Origin: Melampsora larici-populina 98AG31
Taxonomy: Eukaryota; Basidiomycota; Pucciniomycetes; Pucciniales; Melampsoraceae
Assembly: GCF_000204055.1 (NCBI RefSeq)
Contig: NW_006768784.1
Location: 62,001-126,000 of the forward strand
DNA: 64,000 nt
Reading direction: 5' to 3'
Shown: positions 46,599 through 57,583 of the stretch, one piece after another
How positions within the stretch are numbered: the first letter of the stretch is position 1
Layout of the letters: each line of letters starts with the position of its first letter
Program-made: the position numbers and the translations under genes
Notes under the pieces: model-generated
What the model saw: only the letters and a program-made list of their open reading frames with translations
The model's database searches: none
What the model was told of the DNA's origin: nothing

Positions 46599-49132
46599 AT
46601 GTCCTCAACACCTAATCCACCTTCACCACCAACTCAATCAACAACAAATCAAATTAACTCAACTCACCTTTTACTTCATCATCATCCATCTATCAATTTC
46701 AACACTGATGCTACTCCCATCCCTTCTTTTCCCCGAATGGCTTCAATTCAAAGTTTAAAATCACATCAAAGACAATCTGAAGCTTTCTTTCTAAATCATA
46801 TCGCTTCAGGTGCAACTCCAGGTTCATTCAGTCCATCAAAACAACAACAACAACAACAACAACAACCTATCACCACTTCTACTTCTGATATCTTCGCGGC
46901 ACCTAAACACACTCCTGGACCTACCACACTAAGACTTATTGAAACATCAACACGAGATTCATCATATCCTAGTTTACCTTATCCTGATCCTGATATCAGT
47001 CTCAACATGACGGCAACTAAAGCTCCCTTTGTGTTACCTTTATCAACTCAATCTAATAGAATAATCTCAGCATTACCAGCTAGAGCTACGCCTGCAAGTG
47101 GCTCAGCTCAGTCAATTTTTACAAAACCGCCCATCGAAAATGCTGAACAGCTCAGTTGTCCTGAAAATCATAATTATATCGATTCTTCTATTCCTAATTC
47201 TGCGTCTCTTGTACCTCAACTACCTCCTTCATCTACCACCTCAACTATGAACGAAAGTATGGATAAGGAAAATCAACCGATAGCTCGTCCGATAGAAGTA
47301 GAAGAAACTTCATTACCAAAACCGAAACCAGAACAACCTTCATTACAAAAACCTAAACCAAGTCAATCTTCATTACAAAAACATTACGCCTCACCAGCAG
47401 CTGCAATATCTGCAACAGTCTTACAACCACTTGTTATTGAACCACCTAGTGTTGAAGAAAATGGAACAAGCACAATGGAACAAATGTGGGCAGAAGTGCA
47501 AACTCGAGCCAAAGCAGCACCTGGGATTGGAAAAACGTTATTACCTGATTTAAATCAGATTGAAGTGAAACCAGTAGATGATAATCAAGATCGCTTTCAA
47601 GAAACTCATTTGAAAACATTCTCAAAGGTATATATCCAACATGTTAACTCACGCGTATTCATCCTGAGATTATCAAGAAACTAACACTTGTTTGTTTTCC
47701 TCTAGTTTGATAGTATTACAAATCATTATGCAGCAAAACGTAAGGTGACTACTACCGACGCTCAACCAGTCGCATCTACCTCACAAAAACCGACCACAAC
47801 AATCCCAGAGACAAATAAAAGACAAAAGACAAATACACTTGGATATGCTAAACGATTAGAGAATGAGAAAGAAGAAAAAGAAGCTTCGAAACGGAGGCTT
47901 GAACTTGCTAAAGCTAGAAGAAAAAGTCAAGCTGCTAATGTTGCTGGTACGAAAGGTAAGTTGACGCGTTATTTTTTCCAATTTTTCTCGCTAAAGACTG
48001 ATCTTTTCTTTATTGGATCAATGGTCGCTTTGTGTTTCTGATCGGTTGACAGGCAAATTACCACCGAGTGGATTTAGTAGCTTTGGTAACCGCTTGAAGA
48101 CCGCAACAAAATCAGTTTACAAAACAGTAACAGGCGTCTTAACTAATACCATCAACACTTCATCTCCCTCAAAGACCAAAGTTCAAGAATCATCCAAGGG
48201 TAGTAGACAAACCGGAGTAGGATTTGGTGTTCCATCAGGTTTAGGTATTGGACCAGCCAATCCACCCAAGAAAGTTATACCACAAAGATCAATCAGTGTG
48301 AACAATAAGAATCGATTACCACCTGCTGGTCCTACTTCAGTTAGTAACACTCTTAGATCTCGCCAACAATCAAGAAGTGTTAGCAATTCGGCTACTATCG
48401 GAAGTAAACGGATTGTTTCGGGTGCCTCTACGGCTACTGAACCGGGTACTCTGAATAGAAAAGGCAACCTTGGATCTCTCTCCACTCGACCTCTTCGAAC
48501 TCGTACTATTTCTACTACTGCCAAAGGAGTCGAGTCGAATGCTACTACTAAACCATCGGCAACTGCCAAGCCTCTTATTACCAAACCTGCTACAGTTGGT
48601 ACTCGTGGTGGTATCAAGGCGCCGATTACCAAACTGGTTCCTACCTTACCTAATGCCCCACCTAAACTGAGTTCACCAGTCAAACGAACAAATCCATCGA
48701 CTGCTCAGGTATATTGACTCTTCAACTCATCTCAATTTCATGATAGTAATACATCAAAGTCGATATCTAACATCAAAACTTTTATTTTCCCTTTTTAGCA
48801 GGTGACTCGAACTGCAATTAAACCTACAGTACCACAACCATGGAAACCACATACAGTCAAAACCGTCACCCCAAGACCCATCAGATCTAGACCATTGACA
48901 ACAACGACGACTACCAAACCAAGTGCGATCCCACAACCAAAGTATAAATCTAGTACTAGAGCTGGACCTAGTAATTTAAGGAATCCTATTGGAGTTGGGA
49001 AAACTGTGATCAGATCTTCAGTTACTTTACCTGTACCTTGTAAATCTAAAAGGTTACTTAGAAATAATGATGTAGTGAAACAGGAAGAGAAAAAAGTGGT
49101 CGTTGGAGGGAAACGTGGGTTAGATGAAGCAC

Positions 49133-49163
<31 letters not shown>

Positions 49164-49203
49164 TGAGAAACCTCCGTCTCAGAAGAAAATTAAAGTGACT
49201 TGA
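46599..49203 (+). CDS. basic Ser/Thr/Pro-rich protein, possibly microtubule-associated
   Basis: Exons 46599-47627, 47706-47955, 48053-48708 and 48799-49203, phases 0,1,0, give 779 residues. The N-terminal third is low-complexity with a Gln run. A conserved-looking segment crosses the first junction: LKTFSKFDSITNHYAAKRK, which loosely recalls the M-x-S-I motif region of NuSAP-like spindle proteins; a basic coiled segment (EEKEASKRRLELAKARRKSQ) follows. The middle is very rich in Ser, Thr, Pro and Lys/Arg. The end is an acidic Glu run (EEEEEEEEEVEK) and a basic KKIKV terminus that could act as a nuclear signal. Function is not established; microtubule or chromatin binding is an inference from composition. 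The start ATG was chosen inside a longer upstream frame because of the composition change. Confidence 0.7.
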
Positions 49204-50443
49204 ATTGATTGTTAAGGGAATTATTCTTAGGGTTTGGATTTGTTGATGGTCGAATTTTATTTCAATTTGCTTATTTCAAAGGTGGATTCTTTTTTGATAG
49301 AAATGTGATATGTAGGTATGTAATATAAGTTCTTTGTTAATAAACTAATTGTGTTTTTTTCATGGTCATTTTTTTGGTCTTTGTATGCTTTGATTAATTG
49401 TCCTAAGAAAGTTTCCATTTTATTTATTTTGCATGGTTTGAGATTGATATTGATTAAAGATCATTATGGGTATTTTTTGTGAGGGAGTTGGATTGAATTG
49501 TATGAATGATGATCTGATATATATATATATGCTTACTGTTTTTCTATATATACACGATATATTATCTCTTTTATTTTCTTCATCGAATTGTCTTTATCTT
49601 GCAGAATTAAGGGGGGTTTATACACGATTAGGTTTTGTGGAAGTTGAATGGATTGAATTTTTGACTATTGTGGCGCTGATAAAAGGCACCCAGACAGGCA
49701 TTCACTACATCAATGATGCATCTATGAATGACAATTTTCTCGATTGTTCTAGGACTCTGTACCCTACAATTTATGGGGCTCAAACAAATTTCATTTCGTG
49801 CTATTCAAATGAAACTCAACTTTTCCAAAGCATGATCCATCTTGGCCGCAGGACTCGAATTATGTAAGTAGGAGCAGAATAGGTATCGAGCTCTATGAAG
49901 ACTGTAGTAAAGGTTCCAACCATGGAGACTTCCCTGCTGTGGATGATGTACACTTTGACTTTTTACAGTGAATAGGGGGTTTCAAGCTCAAGGCTTACGA
50001 CAACTTGCCCGTTGTTGTAAAATATGTGCGAGGCGCGCGGACGTGGCCGCGCAGAGAGGGCTTGTTCAAGCCAATAAAATATGCGTAATTTCGAACACCT
50101 TTTTGGGTGTCCCGAGTTAAAAATAATTTGGTTTCACGTAGATTTTTTGTATTCACAACTTGTCCCAAGTTCTAAAAAAATCCCAAAAAAAACCAAACTT
50201 GAAACCCCTCAATGTAACGTGCCAAATGTTCCTGGTGTGCTTACAATGCTGTCCTCATTGTGATACACCGCCGGATTTGTTCGGCTTCCATGCTTTTCTC
50301 CAAACTCAGACTAGCATCCCAGCGATTCGGGCACTAGTTTTAATCAGAGCGAGTGACTTTTCACCCAGCACTATATAGTTGATTCTCAAACGCTTCCCGA
50401 GATTTCCCTACGACCGCCATTTTTTTCCCTTGCCACGATTATT
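49204..50443. other. intergenic
   Basis: 3' flank of the basic protein gene and promoter of gene I. The open frame at 49466-49867 has no recognisable product. No repeat was identified. Confidence 0.55.
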
Positions 50444-52280
50444 ATGACACAGAAGGCATGGAGGATCTCATCGTGCACACTACTCATTGCGGCTTTTTGG
50501 AGTTGTCACTTTGTAAGACCATCAGCAATATCGGTGACTGATTCTAACACTCCCCGGCTATTGAGAAGAAACTTGGGTTCACGTGAGGAGGAAGCCGCTT
50601 CAATCATTAAGATTCCAGAACTAGAAATAGTCGTCGAAAACCCTGGCTTTCAACCTCCTCGCACTGTTTATGACAACGCCATCAAGAGCAAACTTACACA
50701 TCTTGACAGGCCAAAGTTCGAGTACCAACTAATCCAACGTCCACCAACGCACCGCCACCCTAGCACAGAGTGGTGGTCTTTTTGGCAGTTCTTCACAGGC
50801 CAGACGTTCCAATCAGTCGTGCAAGAATTACGCGATTACTGGTTCACCGCGTGGAGCTCTCCTCTTCACCGCTTCGCCAAAGACCTCGTCTCGTCTGCAC
50901 CCAAAATCAATCGTCATTACTTCAGGTCTAATCCTGCAGAGTTGTTATTGTTGGCTCAGGAAGACCACTATGACACATTTAACCGCCAAGTTGGAACCAC
51001 GCTGAGTGACGCACAAAGGGACCTCAGTAGTTCGTTCAATGCGTAGTGACGCTTTCCTTGCTTAAGTTTTATGGCGTCACTGACAATATCTTTTGGAACT
51101 CCTGTCTCTGCTTCTTGCATCATTACATAGGAGAGCGAACCGTGGAATTGATTCCTAGATTTCTGAACATCTTAGTTCATGGGGAAAAATACTTCAAAAA
51201 GCCAAGAGCTCAAAGTATCAATGAGGATTTTTACCGAGAGCTTTCCGGCACAGTTCTTGAGGTGAAGAATAGACTCCCCAGAGAGGAAGGAAGCAATTCG
51301 CCTTCAGAAGGGTACGCCAAGGCTATACATCAAGTGCTTTACCGAATGCTGGAAGGACTTGAAGGCCTACCAGAGTTAAGCCAAAAGGATTATTATTGGC
51401 ACCTGGCAAAGCTTCAAGACGTAACCACACAAGAGTTGCTAGACGTCCTTGACCCCCAAAAGGTGCCCTCAGGTAAAACACAAGAAGAGTATCATATTAT
51501 CATAGCCGCGCTTGACCAAGCCTTGGGAAAATTCAATTTGCAGGTGCAGGGACAGTCACCGCGTAGATATACCTTTCCATTCATCTCAGATACTACTCTC
51601 TGATAACTGTATCCAAACGTCCCACAACTGATGCGGGGTCTTTTTTCTTTTTCTGATTTACCCTGACCGTCTATAGCGTTCTTTGTTCGACTTGACAACT
51701 TCAAACTTTCTACTCATGGTCAGTTGAAAGATTCATTTTGCATATCACACTGATCGCGTATGAACTGATGGCCTAGAGACTAAACACAGGAAATTTAAAT
51801 CGAGGCTTACTATGGTTATCCACACTCCCGTACAACGCGAACATAAGCCCCAATGTATTCAAAGCCATCAAGTCCGAGTGGAGGAGATTCACTTTCGACA
51901 TTCCTTTCGCACAGGAAGTTGAGGCTTTTCAAGACGGTCTGATGCACATAGTATGGCAAGATGAACATCCTTTGAGTTCCAAGATCTGGAGTAACGAAGA
52001 ATCTAGGTTGGAAAAAATCGCATCACGAACAATGGTATTCTCTGATACGCTTACTCGACGAATATGGTGGCGCCAATTTCAACCGGAGGGCAACTCTGTT
52101 GAGCCTTTAGACCAGATCCCAACAAGACATGTCAATCGAGTCTTGTCAACAATAGATGGACTCATTTTGAAGTATGATCCGCAAAAGTTGAAATCCAAAC
52201 AGCTCATTCCCAAACGTCAATCTCCTTGGGAACCACTGATGGACCGGTTTCATTCGATTCTTTCGAGTACTTCAAGTTGA
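50444..52280 (+). CDS. secreted protein I, unrecognised, Trp-rich
   Basis: Best model: exons 50444-51026, 51131-51562, 51677-51718 and 51805-52280, all phase 1, 510 residues. The N-terminus MTQKAWRISSCTLLIAAFWS is a signal peptide. The mature chain is rich in Trp, Leu, Glu and Arg, with Trp pairs (EWWSFWQFF, RRIWWRQF) and probable helices. The first intron is well supported (GT donor, CACTGAC-like branch site, pyrimidine tract and CATAG acceptor). The 42-nt third exon and its neighbours are supported only by phase and splice consensus; otherwise the frame would stop at 51603. No domain recognised. It is not clearly related to A-F. Possible effector. Confidence 0.6.
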
Positions 52281-53324
52281 ATGAGTGTGGTCATAACATG
52301 AAGGATATGAGCTTAGAAAAATAACCTTATGAGCAATGTTGAATTATATATAGCTATTTAATATCTCAAACCTGAAGCTGAGCCTTTGTCAAGGTTAAAT
52401 GGTCATCAGAAATCTTCCTGACACCATTTTATGAAGTCCATGATCTATATGAGTCTTCCAGTGAAACTAAACAGGTTAGAAAGTCTTCCAAAAAAACTCA
52501 CAGAAGAACAGACAAGTTGAGATAAGACTGAAGCTACTGTACCTTTGCTAGAAGGCTAGATGGGAAAGGTATGCCCACAGGATGTAAGATGGATCATTGG
52601 ATATCATCATCCTTTTCAGAGCCTTTTGAGGTAAACAATAAAAACATTGTTGTATTACCTCTCTCCTTGCATAATCTCAACAAGTTCCCATCAGATCCCC
52701 ATAGGCTCACACTATACCTGTGAGGAGTGCGCGTCTGCTAGGCGTACTCTTCACTAAGAAGGTGATAAGGGAGGTAAATTGTGTTCTTCACGTGGTACAC
52801 CCAAGTGAAGACTACAGCTAGTTGACCTCTAAGAAGAGGATTTGCAGAAGAGAGAAAGGGATTAAGGTCAGTAAAGAGCTAGTATGCTCTAACCTCGTGA
52901 GACTACAAGGGGCAGGCTTTACACTTTGGTGAACCAAAGATCCTGAAGGCTACTTTAGACTCCGTATAAGGGAGGAACCTTTGCTGCTTTACGGTTTATT
53001 TCTAGAGGATATGATGGCCTGAGGCTCGTAGAAATTGATACCGGGGTGCTCAGCAATAGAACCTGTGATGCTCAAGTTTGGTCTTTAGACTACACAACTA
53101 ATCACATACTTGAGGATCCTCTATATAGGATTTCAAGTATAATGTGATTCTGATGTTGTGATGTGTTCACAGATGTGTGATGAATCAAGGGAAGAAGGGG
53201 GGTTTATATATTCACAGGTCAAGCGTCAACTTGTGGTTGGCGTGTGATTCTTGTCTCACTTGTGGTTGGCGCTTGGGTTAGGTTTGTTATGTATTTAATA
53301 CATTATGTACATGTGTTTATGTGG
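52281..53324. other. intergenic, possible repeat remnant
   Basis: No gene recognised. The middle part (about 52.65-53.10 kb) reads like non-coding repeat sequence, but I found no terminal repeats to define an element. Confidence 0.4.
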
Positions 53325-53332
53325 CTCTTGAC

Positions 53333-53733
53333 TCAGGATGGGGGAGCAGCCTTAAAAAAAAGGCGCACCCTGGCGTGTTTTTGTGAAAAAGGGTGCGTCT
53401 AGGCGTCACTGGCACGTCAGGCGTGGCCTTTCACTGCGCAAAAATGACAAAACATGAAAAAAATGCGAAAAAATCCACAAAATGCATTTTAACCAACCTT
53501 AAATACATATTTGTTGCTGATAAGGTGGAAGATGGATTGTTTGAAGGTCTATTGTTAATTGAAGTTGATTCATACAACAACTTGAAATGGATTTTATAAG
53601 AAAATAAACACGCGGAAAGCCCCACTTTCTCACTATGAGGCATACAGGCCTTTGGGCGCGCTCACCTTGTTTCCGAGATTTTTGGGCGTGCCCTGCGCCC
53701 AGGCGCGTTATTTTTTTTGCGCCCCCATCCTGA
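53333..53733. mobile_element. non-autonomous DNA transposon (hAT-like MITE), 401 bp
   Basis: Inverted ends TCAGGATGGGGGAGCA and TGCGCCCCCATCCTGA (15 of 16 paired). An 8-bp direct repeat CTCTTGAC flanks it (53325-53332 and 53734-53741). The interior has a second G/C-rich inverted zone near each end and an A/T-rich centre. It carries no transposase. Confidence 0.88.
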
Positions 53734-53741
53734 CTCTTGAC

Positions 53742-54182
53742 ACTGAGCCTTGAGATGTACTTATGGATTTATACATATAATATAATATTACACGTGTTAC
53801 TGTTAGCCCATGGTCATGTAATCAGGGCTCAGGGCTGACAATACCAACTCTCATAGATATTGGAAGATCCGTAGTGGTGTCCGTATTTTGCAGGCTCCCA
53901 TCACCACCCCTGGAAGTGCTGCTGAAATTCAAGGGGTCAAAAGAAGTATGTTTCCATGGTAATCTACTGAAAACACTTGATCATACTATATCATCCTGAA
54001 TGCTGTATGGACAAGTGCTACAATTTTCATTGCTGAAGGGTTTTTTTAACCATTTGGCTATCAAACATTAAGTATTGGGTGGCCCCCTATCTGCTTGAGG
54101 TCCTGTAAAATACAGGCACCACTGTGGATGTTATCATACTTGTCTTCTAATTGAAAAGTGCAGGCCCAATTCTGATTCTAAT
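53742..54182. other. intergenic
   Basis: No gene or repeat recognised between the two inverted-repeat elements. Confidence 0.5.
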
Positions 54183-54184
54183 TA

Positions 54185-54743
54185 GGGGATACAAAGTAGA
54201 ATCCGGGTGTGTGCCCGGATTTTTTTTGGCAGTAAATTTTGATTTTCTGGGCACAGTTAGTCTGGGCCCAGAATCAACGGTGGCTTGCTAAGCTAAGCTA
54301 AGGATTTTTGCCACCTTGGCTTAGCTTAGCTAGAAGCCGCTAAGGAAAAATGCGCTATCGCTAATCTTAGCGGATTTCCGCTAACGCTAAGCCATTAGCT
54401 TAGCGGGCGTAAAATGACACCCGCTAAGCCAATTAATTGGCCGCTAAACCGCTAATAGCGGCTTAGCGGCCCTTTTTTGCACTTAAAACGTGTATTTTTT
54501 TGATAGCTAAGCTCCCGGATTAGCTTAGCGCAGACCCCCTAAAGTAAAAATCAAAATTTGATTAGCTTAGCTTGAGTGCGCTAAGGATTTAGCGCTAGCT
54601 TAGCGACAAAAAATCGCTAAGCTAATGCACCGCTAAGCGCTAACTTAGCTTAGCCGTGCCACCGTTGCCAGAATCCAAATTTACTGCCAAAAGAAATCTG
54701 GGCACGCGCCCGGGCACGTGCCTGGATTCTACTTTGTATCCCC
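54185..54743. mobile_element. fold-back element, 559 bp, with GCTAAGC-rich core
   Basis: Ends GGGGATACAAAGTAGAATCC and its inverse, with the inverted similarity extending about 65 bp. It is flanked by TA on each side. Inside, AACGGTGGC and GCCACCGTT form a second inverted pair around a core with more than a dozen GCTTAGC/GCTAAGC words. The whole element can fold into nested hairpins. There is no coding capacity. Confidence 0.85.
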
Positions 54744-54745
54744 TA

Positions 54746-55029
54746 AATATAACCTACTGAGACTATGGAAGACCCATTTTTAATACAAGTTAAAACAAAT
54801 CATGGTGTCTGAGGTACACCTGCTGTAGCTGCAAAGCACCTGCCAAAGATTGCATCACTATGTTTTGGAAAGTTATTATAGCTTGCAGCTTGTCTTTCAC
54901 TCTTGTGTTAGGAAAAGGGATGGGCTGGAGCTGTATGTAATGTGCATTACATACACATATACTTATGCATGCTTGTGCATACTGTCTGGAGGATTTGACT
55001 TTCCTGATCCTCAAATCAGGGAAAAAATC
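54746..55029. other. intergenic
   Basis: Nothing recognisable. Short palindromic words near 54945-54980 (ATTACATACACATATAC, GCATGCTTGTGCAT). Confidence 0.45.
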
Positions 55030-55031
55030 TA

Positions 55032-55168
55032 GTCACATGTCAATATGTGAGGGAATCTTTTGATCAAATTCAAGGAGTGCACGCATATTCACATTGACAG
55101 TGACATGACTACAGTTGCATGCGCACTTTGTGGCACTGATCAACATGTCTTGCACATATTGATGTGAC
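55032..55168. mobile_element. small MITE, 137 bp, TA target site
   Basis: Ends GTCACATGTCAATATGTG and CACATATTGATGTGAC are inverted repeats with one extra base in the left copy. TA lies on each side (55030-55031 and 55169-55170). No coding capacity. Confidence 0.75.
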
Positions 55169-55219
55169 TAAATTTCCCCCTGGTATCACATAACAAAATG
55201 GGAAAGCAAAGCAAGGTGA

Positions 55220-55562
55220 CTGGTAGGAATAACACTAGTGATTCAGAAGAGCCCTATGGCTATGATCAGATAAGAGTGACAAAGGATTAAGAAAGGCACC
55301 TGGTAGGAATCATACATTATTGATTTGGCAGGACACTATGACTATAATCACATAAGAGTGACAAAAGAGTAAGAAAGGAACCTGTTTGAAGGTGGCATGT
55401 GAAAGAAGAGAAAATTATTGAGTAATTCATTATGAGGAATCAGACATTGATAATGTAATGAAAACAAATAATAGCTAGAAAACCTGGTAGGAATCTCCTG
55501 TTGGTGATTCAGAAGAGCACTATGGCTATGATCACATATGAGTGATGAAAGAGTAAGAAAGG
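55220..55562. repeat. three diverged direct repeats of about 79 bp
   Basis: Copies begin CTGGTAGGAAT at 55220, 55300 and 55484 and share a segment like CACTATGGCTATGATCACAT and a GAGTAAGAAAGG end. The first two are adjacent and the third is separated by about 105 bases. Confidence 0.75.
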
Positions 55563-57583
55563 TACATAAAAGAAGAGAAAATGGTTGAGTGAGGAAACAA
55601 TGGTGGACACACTCAACAACTTCTTTTATAGCAATTGGAATCTAGACATAGGTTAACAACTGCTAAAAAAGTTGTGACACTCACATGCCACATAGCTGAT
55701 ATGGTGTTGTGTGATATGGAACAGAAAAGAATAAGGCAACAACGGTTGATAAAAAATGTGCTCAATGTGGACCAGTGGAAAAAGGTGGGATGGTTACTAG
55801 TGTATGTGGAACAAAGGAAACCAGATTTCAATATTCCTCCTGTTGATGCTTCTTGAACTAGTCAATTGTGTTGGTCATGAATGATATTCCATTTCAGTAT
55901 CCCTCATCATAGGATTGTTAACTTTAAATGGTGTTCAGTGCTAAGGAAACCTATGGCAAACAAGACTCACAATCGAAGGGTGTTGCAGACCTAGTCACTG
56001 CCACTCTCTTTGCTTGGGTTTTGTACTTGGTAATCCCTGCAGTGTTATCACTATATTGGTCTTCCTACACCCCTTTGCCAGCAAAGAAACTGATTGGACC
56101 TTCAGACACATCTTGTGGGCCAATTAATTGTTTTGGTAGGTACAATTGAGATATCAATGATCCGGTGGCTTATGAATAATATGATGGTTTCCTTTGTTAC
56201 ATCATATACACCTGTTGATCAATACACCATGTCTTGATTTTATTTGTCATGAAGGCTTACACCAAAAGTTACAGCTCTTCCACTCTCAAAGATTATGCCT
56301 GTATGGTACCATCAAGAAAAGACTGCAAATAGTCAAACTCTTTCAAAGACAATTCTGGGCGTGATCATTTTGGACATTCTACATCAGCATCTTACAATGG
56401 ACTACTGTATGAGGTTCCTTGCTCCAAGTTGGTGCCCCCTTAATCGAAGGGTTGAGTACAGATGTTCAAGACTTTAGCAAGCAAATTAGCAGAAAGGTTT
56501 GGGGTGGCTATCCTCAATTTTCAAGACAGTAGGTAAATTTACATTTCGGTCAGGTTGTCCTCTTGATCAAGGAAGATCATTGTTCTGTTGAAACCTTGAG
56601 ACTCCTGAGGTACTACATGCATTGACCGTTGTCTTTGGTCTTGCCATTTGACCTAACTGAGCCTCCTTGTATTGGAGTGGGCTCTCCATTGGTGGAAAAG
56701 CATCAGTTCCAATCATTTGGGTCTTGACAGGCAATTCAATATGGACACTAGTTGAGAACAAATAAAGAGGTAAGAGGGGGGATGAAAGAAAGAAAAGAAG
56801 TGGATTAAAATCCTGATGCCGGAGGCAATAACTTTGGGGATAATAGAATGGGTGGATAGTATTGCATTGAATTTGAGTGCCTTTGGTGACTGATCAACCA
56901 AGTCACTTCAGGATCAGGCAAGAGCGTTAGAGCCCCTCCGAAGGGGATGTGGGTCCTCCAGCATACAAAAAACAGTGTCAGCAGAGTATCTGCTGCCCAA
57001 CATCCATTGCCTGCAAAATTTCAAAAACTCCCTAGGTTTGATGCAGCGCCAGAATATGCTCACAAGGAGATTTATAGCTACCCTCAAACCTCCCGAATGT
57101 GGCTGCTTCTACATTTTATGAGCCCGATCACATTACAATTTCCAGTGTTTTCATTTCATCAGCTCATTTCAGCTCTCATCGGGTTTCCGCGTCTTTATAT
57201 GCCTAGATTTTGAATGCGGGGGTGAATGATCTGTCGGCGAAGCGTGCTCATGCGCCGAGACTTTCGTATCGGAGATGCCTCCAACAAAAGCAGTGAGTGA
57301 TGGTCATGAAAATAGTAGTACAGAATAGGACATTGTTCACGATCTACAACAGCTCGATTGACGAAGACGTTTCAGTGTAGTCAGGCAGGTGTGTTGTCAT
57401 ACCGATTGCTATGAGTTACGAGATGAAAAGTTAAAAGGATTTGGACAATAATTAGTAGTCACTTGAACAGCGCCGTGACGTGATGACATAAGTGCTCGCA
57501 AACAAAACATGGTTTGTTTTGTTTTATAGGATGTATATTGAGATGAGCAAGACTAATGGCCGTCAGAAAATAATTTAATGTAC
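55563..57583. other. intergenic, no supported gene
   Basis: Open frames at 55635-55856, 55928-56149 and 56295-56477 have hydrophobic stretches but no consistent splice pattern or motif. Probably degenerate or non-coding. The right end is the 3' flank of HSE1. Confidence 0.5.

Noticed and set aside
48183..48683. Antisense open frame of 166 codons
   Set aside because: It lies opposite a well-supported exon and owes its length to that exon's codon bias.
51046..51130. Frame starting at 51046 as a separate gene
   Set aside because: It runs through a well-formed intron of gene I (branch site, pyrimidine tract, CATAG) and continues into its second exon.
55635..56477. Three consecutive short open frames with hydrophobic stretches
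   Set aside because: They cannot be joined by consistent splice phases and show no motif.
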